Shown: positions 1 through 9,510, counted from the stretch's first letter. The stretch: 64,000 nt of DNA from Calothrix sp. PCC 7507 (GCF_000316575.1 NC_019682.1:2912001-2976000); one strand, 5' to 3'. The notes: generated from the sequence alone by a model not told the origin. Numbers and translations: made by a program.

Positions 1-235
1 ACAAAACACTAGCGAACTCAAACCACAGGCTGTACGTTCTAATGGCAGCAAAACTCGTCGAGAAATTTCTTTACCCCGGTTAGTTGTCCGTCTTGCTGGT
101 TCTGATTTTGATGCTGCTAAAAAATATTTAGCAACAATCAAAAATCAGGGTGATCTACTCATCGTGGTAGAAAATTTAGATGCAGCCGTGGCCGAAGCAG
201 TTCGTTCTGCCAAGTCAACTGCTTACAAAAGGTAA
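1..235 (+). CDS. sucC: Succinyl-CoA synthetase beta subunit, C-terminal fragment
   Basis: Only the last 77 codons are in the window; the reading frame is open from base 2 and stops with TAA at 233-235. The peptide contains LPRLVVRLAGSDFDAAKKYL followed by a helix ending in AVAEAVRSAK. This matches the end of the SucC ligase domain (in E. coli VPVVVRLEGTNVELGAKKL and the last helix). SucC carries the ATP-grasp and succinate-binding parts of the enzyme that interconverts succinyl-CoA and succinate. A sucD-like gene follows in the same direction 400 bases later, which supports the call. Whether the ATP-grasp residues are intact cannot be seen here. Confidence 0.75.
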   Translation, partial: QNTSELKPQAVRSNGSKTRREISLPRLVVRLAGSDFDAAKKYLATIKNQGDLLIVVENLDAAVAEAVRSAKSTAYKR

Positions 236-635
236 TACTTAAGTACGGGAGAGGTGTAGTGGATACGACAAATTTATCTATCAAACCTGATGAAAGTGAT
301 TAATCACCTCAGCATCTTGTTTTAACCACAAGATGCTACAGTGTTGATTGTTACTAGTATTCTCCTCAGTTAAAGGTTAATACTGAATGTGTTATGACCT
401 TTTGTAACCATCAAGATAAATATTATTTGCAGTGCAAAGTACATTATGTGTTTCTAGTGCATTTAGATTAATTATTCTTTACTATAGTCCGGGTTTAGTG
501 ACCAGAATCAGCACTGACCGGTACAACAATTTTTCTGAATTTACGTAAAAATGGGATCAGCCGACACTGTGCATGTGTCGTTTTTCTTCCCAGTGGCTTC
601 GGGTACTGGGTCGGCAAAAATTACCTTACTATTTT
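236..635. other. Spacer between sucC and sucD-like gene
   Basis: About 400 bases with no convincing gene. The gap is long for a sucCD pair, so the sucD-like gene may have its own promoter. I see no clear terminator or operator. An ATG at 573 is in frame with the sucD-like gene, but the 21 residues it would add have no counterpart in the family. Confidence 0.5.
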
Positions 636-1532
636 ATGAACTTAACGCCAGACAGCAAAGTTTTAATCCAAGGCTTCTGTGAATTCATCTCAGCAACTCA
701 CATCGCTCAAATGAAAGCTTATGGCACAAATTTGGTTGCTGGTGTCAATCCAGGATTTGGGGGACAAAAACTGTATGGTCTGCCAGTATTCGATCTGGTG
801 GAAGAGGTAGTAGGACAATTTGGGGCAATTGACACGACAATCATCTGTGTAAACCCTTACCAAGTACTGGATGCAGCCTTGGAAGCGATCGCCTCTCATA
901 TTCGCCAGATCATCATCATCTCTGCTGGCGTACCACCTCTAGATATAGTCCAATTACTCCGCAAAGCCGAAGCTAGCGACACCCTAGTAGTAGGGCCAAA
1001 TAGTCCGGGGATCATCGTCCCCGGTAAAATCCTTTTAGGTACTCACCCTAGTGAATTTTATACTCCCGGTGTAGTGGGAATTGTCAGTCGCAGCAGCACC
1101 CTCACCTATGAAGTCGCTTACGAATTAACCAAAGCTGGCTTGGGACAATCAATTAGTGTCAGTATTGGCAGTGATGCGATCGTTGGTTCATCGTTTTTGC
1201 AATGGCTACAAATTCTCGACGAGGATGAAACCACACAGGCGATCGTTTTAGTCGGTCAACCCGGTGGTGATAGTGAAGAAACTGCAGCGCGCTATATTTC
1301 GGAAGCAATTGATAAACCAGTTATTGCTTACGTCGCCGGTAGACAAGCACCACCAGGAAAACATTGGCGTCAAACTGGCACCTTAGCCACAATTATTGGC
1401 CGCGATCCTAACTTTGGCACAGCGCAAAATAAATTAACTGCATTTAAAGCAGCACAAGTCCCAGTGGCTGAACGTCCTTCTCAGATTCCAGAGTTGTTGA
1501 AAAAGGTGATTAATCAGCCCATATCCGAGTAA
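636..1532 (+). CDS. Succinyl-CoA synthetase alpha-like protein lacking catalytic His and Glu
   Basis: The 298-residue protein aligns over its full length with SucD: an N-terminal CoA-binding Rossmann domain (KVLIQGF, AYGTNLVAGVNPG, GLPVF), the PNSPGIIVPG and GIVSRSSTLTYE motifs, and a ligase domain with AGRQAPPGK. In SucD, His246 carries the phosphate in the context GKRMGHAGA; here the same position reads GKHWRQTGT, so it is Gln246. Glu208, which contacts that histidine in E. coli (GEIGG), is Gln208 here (GQPGG). The glycine-rich GFTGSQGTFH loop is also changed to GFCEFISATH. The start at 636 was chosen because it matches the family N-terminus; the upstream ATG at 573 adds unrelated residues. 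The fold is clear, but normal phosphotransfer chemistry is doubtful. It may be a regulatory or altered CoA-binding partner of SucC. Confidence 0.8.
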   Translation: MNLTPDSKVLIQGFCEFISATHIAQMKAYGTNLVAGVNPGFGGQKLYGLPVFDLVEEVVGQFGAIDTTIICVNPYQVLDAALEAIASHIRQIIIISAGVPPLDIVQLLRKAEASDTLVVGPNSPGIIVPGKILLGTHPSEFYTPGVVGIVSRSSTLTYEVAYELTKAGLGQSISVSIGSDAIVGSSFLQWLQILDEDETTQAIVLVGQPGGDSEETAARYISEAIDKPVIAYVAGRQAPPGKHWRQTGTLATIIGRDPNFGTAQNKLTAFKAAQVPVAERPSQIPELLKKVINQPISE

Positions 1533-1556
1533 CAGATGTCAAATTTGAATTTAACT

Positions 1557-1617
1557 CTAGCGATCGCTGTTACTATATCCAGCACATACAAGTAATTTAA
1601 TCAAAGGCGATCGCTAG
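1557..1617. repeat. Inverted HIP1 pair between convergent genes
   Basis: CTAGCGATCGC at 1557-1567 is matched by GCGATCGCTAG at 1607-1617, an 11-base inverted repeat with a 39-base loop. It lies between the convergent sucD-like gene and the PIN toxin gene. It could form a hairpin that ends both transcripts, but there is no clear U-tract. Confidence 0.4.
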
Positions 1618-1632
1618 ATTTTCTGGTTAACA

Positions 1633-2058
1633 CTACTGCGGAAAAAATACTCGATCGAAAGGTTGGTTGCGATAGAGGCGATAAATGTCGAAATCTTTAG
1701 CTAAGGTAGCAACGGCATTAATGTTTAACCGTTCAGCGATCGCAATCAAGGACAAATCTGCAAAATCTCCCGGCAAGCTGGCATACTTGGTATTAAGTTC
1801 AGAAATACGCTTAAAATCCTCCACTGTCAGTTGTTCACACTTATATACCAGATTTACTATATGTGATAAAAATACGTTTTGCACCTGCCAATTAGAACTA
1901 AGAAAATACATCACCTCAGTCACACATGCAGGGATAGTTACTAATTCACTAGTACAATCGGCAAAAAAATTAGTAACTTGTACATGATAATTATCTGTTT
2001 TATTATAAAAAGCTACCAATAATGATGTATCTACAAGAATGACGGGATGATAGGTCAT
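1633..2058 (-). CDS. PIN-domain ribonuclease toxin (VapC-like)
   Basis: The 141-residue protein has a PIN-domain layout: an N-terminal strand ending in VDTS with the first acidic residue, ACVTEVMYFL with the conserved Glu in the middle, and DFADLSLIAIAERL followed by ATLAKDFDIYR near the C-terminus. These acidic residues coordinate the metal in PIN ribonucleases, and VapC-type toxins cleave tRNA or other RNA. The gene overlaps the upstream small gene by four bases (ATGA), the usual arrangement for translationally coupled toxin-antitoxin pairs. The catalytic set looks complete, so it is probably active unless neutralised. Its RNA target cannot be inferred. Confidence 0.8.
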   Translation of the reverse strand: MTYHPVILVDTSLLVAFYNKTDNYHVQVTNFFADCTSELVTIPACVTEVMYFLSSNWQVQNVFLSHIVNLVYKCEQLTVEDFKRISELNTKYASLPGDFADLSLIAIAERLNINAVATLAKDFDIYRLYRNQPFDRVFFPQ

Positions 2059-2378
2059 TTTTCTGGAATCTGTTGATTTTCCTTGTTCATACTGATGTGA
2101 ATCGGACGAACAGCATTAGGTATTATTCCTATCTGTTCATCATGTATATCTTGACCAATCAATTTTCGGCGAACATCTCGATCAGATAAATCACTCGGAC
2201 CATTGAGTAAATACTCAGGATAACCACCCATTCGTTCTAAAACAGTTTTTCGGGATTGTAAGGTTGCCAAATGTTCACGCAACAAGCGTTTAATCAACTC
2301 AATACTGGTGGTTTTCTCTTGAGCAAGAATTTCTACTAAATACTTCTCAGTCTCTTTATCCAGGTTGATACTCAGCAT
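2055..2378 (-). CDS. Antitoxin partner of the PIN toxin
   Basis: The 107-residue protein begins with a short strand (MLSINLDKET) and helices, compatible with a ribbon-helix-helix DNA-binding head. It is followed by a charged, probably flexible C-terminal part that would wrap the toxin. The gene lies directly upstream of the PIN gene and shares the ATGA overlap, so the two are almost certainly co-translated. Antitoxins of this kind usually repress their own promoter. I cannot assign a named antitoxin family with certainty; the call rests mainly on size and position. Confidence 0.65.
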   Translation of the reverse strand: MLSINLDKETEKYLVEILAQEKTTSIELIKRLLREHLATLQSRKTVLERMGGYPEYLLNGPSDLSDRDVRRKLIGQDIHDEQIGIIPNAVRPIHISMNKENQQIPEK

Positions 2379-2439
2379 AAAATCTCCTATGATTTGCTTA
2401 TTTTATCAATCCCATTAGCAATAGCTAATATTGCTAGCG

Positions 2440-4284
2440 CTACATACTTTGGCGATATTCTCCTAACAACTGGGGAATGTAATCATAGCCATCAACACCA
2501 ATAATGGCAATGAATTTCGAGCGACTTTGCTGCAAAGCATCCTGAAAAGCTGCTTCCCCAAGTTGACTATATAAAATCGCCAGTAATGCTGCGGGTTTTT
2601 GCCATTCTTGAGAAGCAATTTGATTTAACAAATACATCCCCAGACAACCTGTGTAAATTGCTCTAGCAAAATTTGCTTGACTATAATTTACCTCAGCTAA
2701 GTTGGCTAAGTTCAATCCTTGCAAATACAAATCCCCAGAAAGCTGTGCTGTGTTAAAACCTGCTTCTAAACTTTTGATGGCTGCTTCTGGTTGTTGAATA
2801 ACTTGGTAAGCAATGCCAATACTGCTTAAACACAGAGCTTTGCTTTGAATATCACCTAATTGTTCTGATAGCTTTAAACCTTGTTGTAGATAATTAATCG
2901 CCATTTCATAGGTTTCTGGCTCTAGTTGTTCTAGCTGTTTTGCCTGCATGACTTCGCTATAGCCTAAATTAACTAGTGCATTGGCTTCTCCGGTGCGATC
3001 GCCTGCTTGACGACTGAGAATTAACGCGCGTTGACTATAGTTAATCGCCTCAGCATAATTTTGCTCTTGGACGTAGGTACGGCTGAGGTGGTTGAGATTG
3101 GCAATTTCACAGGGGCGATCGCCTGCATTTCTAGAAATTTCTACTGCTTGCTGATGAAATGTGATTGAGCGTTTGTATTGTCCCAAAGCCCGCTGTGAAT
3201 AACCTAAAAGCGTCAAAATCCGCGCTTTTTCTTGAGTTCCCTCAACTTGTCGCAAGGGTTCATCAAGATAATCTAAAGCATCCCGTAAATAACTGCCAGA
3301 AAACGAGGCAAAAATCCCGCCATATAGGGGAAAATATGCACGTTGGGCAAAGGTTCGCAGAATTTGCAGCATAATTTGTGAAGCCGCATCGCCGTAAACT
3401 GCCGCAACACTGCCAAAACCACTCGCTAACTGGCTCCAAATCACTGCAAAGGTCAAAAACGTAGAAATAGATAATTTTGAACCAGCCTGGACATTATAAG
3501 CTTGTTGGTCAAACCAGTTAACTAGCCCCCGCTGCAAGAACTGCAAAATCAATGCTAATTCCACCCAATCACTGAGGGTGATACTACGCTGCTGTTGGGC
3601 AAATTGAATTGCAGATTCTTCTAAGGCTAAGGTGTGAAGCAGTCCTTTAGTCAACTGGCTATTAACTTGTTTAGCCCAAGTTGCCCAAGGGCCGCTTTCT
3701 CCGGGGACACCACCAAATCCCAGTTCCCGATTTTGCTCGTACATCCAACTAACTAAATGGTCTTGCAATCGTTGCCAAGAGCCTAAACCACGGGTAATTC
3801 CGATTGATATTTGCTGTAAATCAGCGTCAGCTTGGGCAAATTGCTGTAATGATTTTGACACCTGCTGTAGCTGTTGGAGATTCAGCGGATACTTTTGATT
3901 GGGATCGGTAAAACTTAAGAATATACCCAGACGCTCATCAGTAGAGGCTGTGGTGATTTCTCTAATTGCCAAGACGATCGCTTCTGTGGCTTTGTTTTGC
4001 TCTTGCCAGCGTTGCCATTGAGTTTGTATTGTTTTAATTGCTCTCAAGCTGCGGGTAGCTTTGGCTTTTTTGAGTTCATCTTGTTCGCTGTCTGCTTGGC
4101 TTTGGATCGTGTTCAGGCGATCGCTCAAAGCTAGTTCAAACACCTCTCCCGTACCAGGGGTCAAGTCTTTGAGCAATATCTGATACACCTGTTCCACAGA
4201 GCTAATCTTGCCCTTGAGGGTAGATTGGACAATGTCATCGATGAGAGAGAGATAGCGATCGCGCAATGGCAGAGATTCTGACAC
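2440..4284 (-). CDS. Tetratricopeptide-repeat protein
   Basis: The 614-residue protein has an all-helical N-terminal half without repeats that I recognise. From about residue 355 it has several tetratricopeptide repeats, seen in segments such as ILTLLGYSQRALGQYKRSI, EIANLNHLSRTYVQEQNYAE and ANALVNLGYSEVMQAK. TPR arrays bind peptides or partner proteins, so a scaffold role is likely; no catalytic motif is visible. There is no signal peptide, so it is probably cytoplasmic or membrane-associated. A stretch near residues 275-310 (LSISTFLTFAVIWSQLASG) is hydrophobic. It sits alone between the antitoxin and the tRNA nucleotidyltransferase on the same strand. Specific function unknown. Confidence 0.75.
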   Translation of the reverse strand: MSESLPLRDRYLSLIDDIVQSTLKGKISSVEQVYQILLKDLTPGTGEVFELALSDRLNTIQSQADSEQDELKKAKATRSLRAIKTIQTQWQRWQEQNKATEAIVLAIREITTASTDERLGIFLSFTDPNQKYPLNLQQLQQVSKSLQQFAQADADLQQISIGITRGLGSWQRLQDHLVSWMYEQNRELGFGGVPGESGPWATWAKQVNSQLTKGLLHTLALEESAIQFAQQQRSITLSDWVELALILQFLQRGLVNWFDQQAYNVQAGSKLSISTFLTFAVIWSQLASGFGSVAAVYGDAASQIMLQILRTFAQRAYFPLYGGIFASFSGSYLRDALDYLDEPLRQVEGTQEKARILTLLGYSQRALGQYKRSITFHQQAVEISRNAGDRPCEIANLNHLSRTYVQEQNYAEAINYSQRALILSRQAGDRTGEANALVNLGYSEVMQAKQLEQLEPETYEMAINYLQQGLKLSEQLGDIQSKALCLSSIGIAYQVIQQPEAAIKSLEAGFNTAQLSGDLYLQGLNLANLAEVNYSQANFARAIYTGCLGMYLLNQIASQEWQKPAALLAILYSQLGEAAFQDALQQSRSKFIAIIGVDGYDYIPQLLGEYRQSM

Positions 4285-4372
4285 TTTAGCTAATAGAGAA
4301 CGTTACGTTAATTCTCATTCTAGTCGCTGTGGAGGTGGAGGGGAACGAAGAGTGTTGAGTGATAATACAACA

Positions 4373-7102
4373 TTAAAATCTCAATGACTGCGGATAAGAC
4401 TGGGCTAAAAATTCTTCCGCTTCTGCTCTATTTTTAATGACTCCATCCAAAGTTGCTACTAGCAATTCATCTAGAATTTGCCGATACTGTGGCCCTGGTT
4501 TGTAGCCCAATTTTTTTAAGTCGTCACCATTCAACAGTGGCTGCACATTCACCCAATGGGTAAAGTATTGCCAAATCTTTCGCCTGACTGTTCGCGGACT
4601 CTGCACAGCAATTAAAATCAGCATCGGGATGTTGTACTGTTTGAGTAACTGCACTAATTGACTGGGACTCTGACAAGTGGGTAATGCTGTGAATAACTCA
4701 GCTTGTGCATGGGCTGAGTTTTTCAACCTGGTGATGCTATCCTCTGGCAATTGCAGATTTATGGCAACTTTCGCCCGATATTGTGGTGTAAGGTGGGCGA
4801 TTAGTGCTTCTAGGTGCATTTGCCAGTGAACCAGGGTTTGTTGGGTGTCAAAGCGCCGTAAACAGCGTTCTAGTAGCCGTAGTTGTCGCAGTAGTTCTTC
4901 ATCTAAGCTGAGGGTGGGATGGATGCACTGTAATGCTCCTAAATTATCGAGCAACTGTAATGCTTTTTGCCAGTATGGTGCTTCTAGAATATGTTTTAAT
5001 TCAGCTTTCAGGCGGGTTTGCAGGGCTGGGGTTTTGCTATTTTCTTGAGCAGTGCGATCGTAAACGCCACTATTAATGGCATAACGAATGTATGCTTCTG
5101 TTTGCGGTTCTATTTGAAATCCCAAGCGCACAGCAAAGCGCACACCGCGATAAATCCGGGTGGGATCTTCAATGAAACTGTTGGGGTGTAAAACCCGAAT
5201 TTGCTTGGCTTGTAAATCTAGTAACCCACCAAAGAAATCGAGTAATTCCCCAGCCCGAGGTGAAGTCAGTCGCAGGGCGATCGCATTAATGGTAAAGTCT
5301 CGACGATACAAGTCTTGACGAATAGAACTCGCCTCAACTTCGGGATTTGCCGCTGGGTAAGGATAAAATTCAGTTCTAGCAGTGGCAATATCTACCCACA
5401 ATGAGTTTAACACGGGGTCTTTGTGCCACAACAAAGCCGCAGTTTGAAAAGCGCCGTGGATTTCTAAGCGAGCCTCTGGGTAAATTTTTTGTAATGCTTT
5501 GGCGAGTTCCACACCAGCACCCACATCCGCTGTTTTGTGAAAGCCATCAACCACAAGATCAATATCCGTAATCATTAAAGTGCCTTGGGACTCTTGCGCT
5601 AACAGCAAATCCCGCACAGCACCACCTACAAGATAAAGATGCCAACCCCGTTTTTCTGCTTCTTGGGATGCTTTGGTGAGTAATTGCCACAGTTGCGGCG
5701 CCAGACGAGATTGTAATTCAGTGCTGAGTGTTGGGGAGCCAGTGCTGAGAGAGAGTTGAGACTCAGCACTCACCATTGGGAACTCAGCACTGTCTTGATG
5801 TAATTCCCGCAACACATCAGTACGAGTGACAATACCTACTAGCTGTTCATTTTCTAAAACTGGCAAGCGTCCAATATCATATGTCACCATCAACGACTGA
5901 ATTTGTGGCAATGTGGTATCTGATGTAATAGTTTTGAGAGTAGTTGTCATATAGCCTTTAACTGGTGCATGGCTAAACCCATGATGCAAAGCAATATCGA
6001 TATCTCTTCTAGAAATAATTCCTATTAGTTGCCCTTGAGGATTGACTACAGATAAACCAGAGTGTCCATAACGCAACAAAATCCGCTGTGCTTCTGCAAT
6101 TGTGGTTTCTGGGCGGATAGTGCGGACTGGGGAAGACATTAAGTCCCTCGCTGTGGGGGGATGGGGAATAGACGCTTTGATTTGAGCCAGGAGTTGGTTG
6201 AGTATTGCTTGTGAGTCTACGCCTCGTAGATTCAAGGATGCCGCTTGCGAATGACCACCGCCACCGAGAGGCTGGAATAATAAATTAAGATTTGTATTGG
6301 AAATTTGGGAGCGCCCAATAATAGTTAAGCGAGAGTCATCTTTGCCCAAAGCATATTCATTCGCTAACAATAAACCATCAATTTCCGTTAACTCCATCAG
6401 TTGCGAAGCCAGACTTGATAACCCTGGCACAAAACTTTCTGTTCTCAGAGTCACCCGAGCTATAGTATATCCACGTATACAGAGATATTCTAAGTTTTCT
6501 AGCGCCTCAGTTAACAACCGCTGTAGTTGGGGAGATAAACCAGGGTCACGGTAGGTAGAAATAACCGATAAACTGGCTCCTTGTTGCATCAACCAAGCCA
6601 AAGCTAAAGCATCTCGTGGTGTGGACTGGTCAAATGAGAGAGAGCCAGTGTCAACATGGATACCCAAAGCCATCACCGTAGACTCGGCTGGAGTCAAAGA
6701 AATTTGCTGTTGTTGCAATTGCTCCACTATCAGGGTGGTGCTGGCTCCCACTGGAGAAACAGACAACTGCGTGGTGGGAAAGTCTGGTTCTTGTCCTAGG
6801 TGGTGGTCATAAACTATGATTTCTTTAATATGAGGTAAATCTAACCACTCAGCAGCTTTACCCAAGCGATCGCGATGTTGTGTATCCACCACTGTCAAAG
6901 AACGAATGTTGTCTGGATTTACAGAACGTCGTTCAATCAGCGGATACTCATCCCGATACAACGCTAAAAAATCCCTGACAGGTGGATGAGTTCCCCCAGT
7001 CAGCACAATCTTACTCCCCGGTAGTAAGCGCGTTAGCCCTACCGCAGAGCCTAGCGCGTCAAAGTCAGCTGTTGTGTGGCAAAGGATTAAATCCATAGTC
7101 AA
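4373..7102 (-). CDS. tRNA nucleotidyltransferase / poly(A) polymerase fused to DHH and CBS domains
   Basis: The 909-residue protein joins three parts. Residues 1-310 are a DHH/DHHA1 phosphoesterase domain ([22 protein letters not shown] at 99-101, [10 protein letters not shown] near 281-289). Residues 318-435 hold two CBS domains ([48 protein letters not shown]), which usually sense adenine nucleotides. From about 465 comes a class II nucleotidyltransferase with [10 protein letters not shown] (491-500) and the metal-binding DIDLVVDG (513-520), then the [10 protein letters not shown] and [18 protein letters not shown] helical head. This architecture is known in cyanobacteria and other bacteria for CCA- or A-adding enzymes. 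Which activity this one has cannot be read from sequence. The linker at residues 437-463 is partly encoded by repeats found elsewhere in spacers. Confidence 0.88.
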   Translation of the reverse strand: MTMDLILCHTTADFDALGSAVGLTRLLPGSKIVLTGGTHPPVRDFLALYRDEYPLIERRSVNPDNIRSLTVVDTQHRDRLGKAAEWLDLPHIKEIIVYDHHLGQEPDFPTTQLSVSPVGASTTLIVEQLQQQQISLTPAESTVMALGIHVDTGSLSFDQSTPRDALALAWLMQQGASLSVISTYRDPGLSPQLQRLLTEALENLEYLCIRGYTIARVTLRTESFVPGLSSLASQLMELTEIDGLLLANEYALGKDDSRLTIIGRSQISNTNLNLLFQPLGGGGHSQAASLNLRGVDSQAILNQLLAQIKASIPHPPTARDLMSSPVRTIRPETTIAEAQRILLRYGHSGLSVVNPQGQLIGIISRRDIDIALHHGFSHAPVKGYMTTTLKTITSDTTLPQIQSLMVTYDIGRLPVLENEQLVGIVTRTDVLRELHQDSAEFPMVSAESQLSLSTGSPTLSTELQSRLAPQLWQLLTKASQEAEKRGWHLYLVGGAVRDLLLAQESQGTLMITDIDLVVDGFHKTADVGAGVELAKALQKIYPEARLEIHGAFQTAALLWHKDPVLNSLWVDIATARTEFYPYPAANPEVEASSIRQDLYRRDFTINAIALRLTSPRAGELLDFFGGLLDLQAKQIRVLHPNSFIEDPTRIYRGVRFAVRLGFQIEPQTEAYIRYAINSGVYDRTAQENSKTPALQTRLKAELKHILEAPYWQKALQLLDNLGALQCIHPTLSLDEELLRQLRLLERCLRRFDTQQTLVHWQMHLEALIAHLTPQYRAKVAINLQLPEDSITRLKNSAHAQAELFTALPTCQSPSQLVQLLKQYNIPMLILIAVQSPRTVRRKIWQYFTHWVNVQPLLNGDDLKKLGYKPGPQYRQILDELLVATLDGVIKNRAEAEEFLAQSYPQSLRF

Positions 7103-7233
7103 GAGTCAAAAGTCAAGAGTCAATATTTGAACTTTGGACTAATGACTATAGTGACGCAATTTCTGCTAGCTTACAAATAAGGAAAAAACCTTTAGCTTGC
7201 AAGCTGTATTTCGCTATCTTGGGAGAAGCAAAA
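7103..7233. other. Divergent promoter region with short tandem repeats
   Basis: This short spacer separates the leftward tRNA nucleotidyltransferase from psbZ. The first 40 bases are degenerate heptads of the AGTCAAG/AGTCAAA type, similar to the copies before ctaD. Promoters for both genes must lie here, but I cannot place them. Confidence 0.4.
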
Positions 7234-7422
7234 ATGACCATACTATTCCAAATCGCTTTATTATCTTTAGTACTCCTGTCTTTTGTACTAGTGGTTGGTG
7301 TCCCCGTTGCTTATGCCACTCCACAAAATTGGATCGAATCGAAAAAGCTGCTTTGGATTGGTTCAGGAGCCTGGGCTATCTTAGTGATTTTAGTAGGTCT
7401 ACTCAACTTTTTTGTGGTCTAG
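7234..7422 (+). CDS. psbZ: Photosystem II reaction centre protein Z
   Basis: The 62-residue product has the expected PsbZ (Ycf9) length and sequence: two transmembrane helices ([20 protein letters not shown] and [20 protein letters not shown]) joined by a short loop, [11 protein letters not shown]. PsbZ is a small subunit at the edge of photosystem II that stabilises the core and its supercomplexes in the thylakoid membrane. The start at 7234 was chosen because it gives the family N-terminus [10 protein letters not shown] and has a GGGAGAA ribosome-binding site just upstream. An in-frame earlier start at 7219 would overlap that site. Confidence 0.95.
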   Translation: MTILFQIALLSLVLLSFVLVVGVPVAYATPQNWIESKKLLWIGSGAWAILVILVGLLNFFVV

Positions 7423-7757
7423 GCTACATCTTAGCCATAGTCCAGACAAATAGTAATAAGTGCCATAGGAGCGGAAGAATCCAGATCAAACCTCAAAGAG
7501 AACCAGGAATAGATAGGCTAAAACACATCTCAATGGCACAATCATTTGCGAGAGTCGTTGACCGCTGACTGTTGATAGCGGAGAAATTCAAGCTCCGCAT
7601 CCGGTCAACAGTGAACGCTCTACATGATCAATCAAGTAGCTTTGATGTGATATAGCTGAAAATTCTGTTCTTTTTATCTGATTGTGTTCTTCTGCTCCTC
7701 TACATTTAAAGAAGAAATGTATATTGGCAAAGAAGTATAGTTGATTAAGAGGCCATC
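7423..7757. other. Spacer between psbZ and ribH with nested hairpin
   Basis: No gene is supported in these 335 bases. The main structure is a nested inverted repeat at 7557-7609. I looked for an FMN riboswitch before ribH and did not find its conserved blocks. Confidence 0.5.
7557..7609. repeat. Nested inverted repeat (possible structured RNA or attenuator)
   Basis: GTTGACCG at 7557-7564 pairs with CGGTCAAC at 7602-7609. Inside it GCGGAG at 7578-7583 pairs with CTCCGC at 7593-7598 across a 9-base loop. No U-tract follows, so it is not a typical terminator. It may be a structured element between psbZ and ribH, or a decayed dispersed repeat. Confidence 0.45.
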
Positions 7758-8336
7758 ATGGCAGTTTTTGAGGGAACTTTTACTCAAACAGAACCTTTAC
7801 GGTTCGCAGTGGTGATTGGTCGATTCAATGACCTTGTCACCGTGAAACTGCTAGAGGGATGTCAAGATTGCTTGAAACGCCACGGGGTAGACCCTAATCC
7901 TGAAGGCAATCAAGTAGACTACGTTTGGGTACCGGGAAGTTTTGAAGTGCCCTTAGTAGCTCGCCAATTAGCACTTTCTCACCGCTATGATGCCATAATT
8001 TGCCTAGGTGCAGTCATTCGGGGGCAAACACCCCATTTTGATTATGTATCTTCTGAAGTTGCTAAAGGTATTGCTGCCGCTAGCTTTCAAACTGGCGTTC
8101 CAGTGATTTTTGGCATTTTGACAGTAGACACCATGCAGCAAGCTTTAGAAAGGGCAGGCATTAAAGCTAATCATGGTTGGGATTATGCCATGAATGCTCT
8201 AGAGATGGCTAGTCTTATGCGGCAATTGCGCTCTAACCTCACAGAGCCATATGCTCTTAATTCCCAGTCTTTACCTGCATCTTTTCCTAGTGCTAGCCTG
8301 GGCAATCTTGCCGCTGAATCAGAAGAACTGAGCTAA
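7758..8336 (+). CDS. ribH: 6,7-dimethyl-8-ribityllumazine synthase
   Basis: RibH condenses 5-amino-6-ribitylaminouracil with 3,4-dihydroxy-2-butanone 4-phosphate to make the direct precursor of riboflavin. The 192-residue protein shows the lumazine synthase features in order: an N-terminal substrate strand ([10 protein letters not shown]), the [10 protein letters not shown] loop, [16 protein letters not shown] with the phosphate-binding loop and catalytic His, [20 protein letters not shown], and [13 protein letters not shown]. It is about 30 residues longer than the usual 150-160 because of a low-complexity Ser/Ala/Leu-rich tail after residue 160. It is followed by tRNA-Gly and has no other flavin genes beside it. 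Confidence 0.95.
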   Translation: MAVFEGTFTQTEPLRFAVVIGRFNDLVTVKLLEGCQDCLKRHGVDPNPEGNQVDYVWVPGSFEVPLVARQLALSHRYDAIICLGAVIRGQTPHFDYVSSEVAKGIAAASFQTGVPVIFGILTVDTMQQALERAGIKANHGWDYAMNALEMASLMRQLRSNLTEPYALNSQSLPASFPSASLGNLAAESEELS

Positions 8337-8460
8337 ATTCTGAATGAGTCAGTAGTCGGTGGTCAGTGGCAAATACAAACAACTGACGACTGACGACTGA
8401 CAACTAAAAAACTTGACAAATCAAAATAAATATGGGAAGCTTAAATTTAGGTTAGTAATT

Positions 8461-8532
8461 GCGGGTATAGCTCAGTGGTAGAGCGTCACCTTGCCAAGGT
8501 GAATGTCGCGCGTTCGAATCGCGTTACCCGCT
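8461..8532 (+). tRNA. tRNA-Gly (GCC)
   Basis: A complete cloverleaf can be read. The acceptor stem GCGGGTA (8461-8467) pairs with TACCCGC; the D-arm contains GCTCAGTGGTAGAGC; the anticodon stem is TCACC/GGTGA with loop TTGCCAA, giving anticodon GCC; the T-arm contains GTTCGAATC. The discriminator base is T and no CCA is encoded. A TTGACA at 8413-8418 is a possible -35 element, but I see no well-spaced -10. Confidence 0.95.
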
Positions 8533-9098
8533 TTGTAGTAGAGACGTAAGTCAAAATGCTTTTAACAGTTGATATTACAATAACTGTTAACTGATTTTAA
8601 AGACTAGGTTCAGATTAAGCTAATTTTTATCAGTGAACGAAATCTTTCTGTACATTATACTAAACTGGATTCAGGCTGGTTAAATAGCTGTGTTATCGGG
8701 TGCGAAGTGTCTTTTGGCAGCGAAGTTAGCCAAAAAAATTTGTCGCCACTTAAACTGGAAATTGCGCCAGATATACTGATGCAATAAATGCCCACAAAAC
8801 GCAACTACGTTACCTTTGAAGCTGTAGATGAAGAAAAAGAAATTCTCAAACAAGATTGCCAATTCTAGGGAAGTACAACAGAGATATATACTCTGTCAGA
8901 ACGTCCGAATCCAAAAATGGCAGTTGCGACATTCTGACTTAGTTTCATCTACTATTGGAAACGATGGCAGTATTTGCCTGACTCCGCTATTTATATAAAA
9001 AAGTTGAAAATAGGAAAACCAGCACCTATAAGTAAGGATAAAAAAGGGGATGGTATTCTCGCAGATCATGAACACACGCTCAAGTTATTAGAACGCTT
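8533..9098. other. Gene-poor spacer after tRNA-Gly
   Basis: No ORF here is convincing. There are short open frames on both strands (about 60 codons at 8680-8862 minus and 8974-9174 plus), without ribosome-binding sites or recognisable motifs. A 26-codon frame starting at an ATG near 8789 could be a gene remnant. I cannot identify a parent gene. Confidence 0.45.
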
Positions 9099-9506
9099 GT
9101 GCAATCTCAAAAACCTGAAAAAATCGATTTTAACGCGGAATATCCCTGTCCCTGTCGTCGCCGGGGACGGTTAATTCCCATTACCTTGACTGACGCTTTT
9201 GGTTGCGATCGCTGTCAACAAATCTTTGTGGTGGAAGATAATGGTTATGTTCTAGAGCAACTTTCCACCACCTATCCTTATAAGCGTGCTTGGCGCTGGA
9301 CGGGAAATAGTTGGCATGTTGTCCATCCACATCTGGGAGAAAGATATCTGCCAATAGCACTGGGCATTATTTTCGTGCTAGTGATTATATGGTTACCATT
9401 AGCACTGCGATTGGCAAATGGTTCTAGCATTATTGCTTGGGCAATGGTGGCGGTGCTTTTGGCTATTCTGCCAGCACTAATGGTCTGGCTTACCTACAGA
9501 CGTTAA
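9099..9506 (+). CDS. Small membrane protein with zinc-ribbon-like N-terminus
   Basis: The 135-residue protein has a cysteine-rich N-terminal segment (YPCPCRRRGRLIPI and GCDRCQQIFVV), spaced like a small zinc ribbon. It then has a Trp-rich stretch (RAWRWTGNSWHVVHPH) and two C-terminal transmembrane helices (LPIALGIIFVLVIIWLPLAL and AWAMVAVLLAILPALMVWLT). I do not recognise a named family. The start is uncertain: a GTG at 9099 is the first plausible in-frame start. It lies four bases upstream of the proA-like gene on the same strand, so the two are probably co-transcribed. Confidence 0.65.
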   Translation: MQSQKPEKIDFNAEYPCPCRRRGRLIPITLTDAFGCDRCQQIFVVEDNGYVLEQLSTTYPYKRAWRWTGNSWHVVHPHLGERYLPIALGIIFVLVIIWLPLALRLANGSSIIAWAMVAVLLAILPALMVWLTYRR

Positions 9507-9510
9507 TTCA

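Noticed and set aside
7197-7568. 123-codon open frame overlapping psbZ
   Set aside because: It runs through psbZ in another frame and has no recognisable domain; psbZ is certain.
7610-7757. Possible FMN riboswitch before ribH
   Set aside because: The conserved RFN blocks are not present.
8680-9174. Short open frames of about 60 codons on both strands after tRNA-Gly
   Set aside because: No ribosome-binding site, no motif and low-complexity products.
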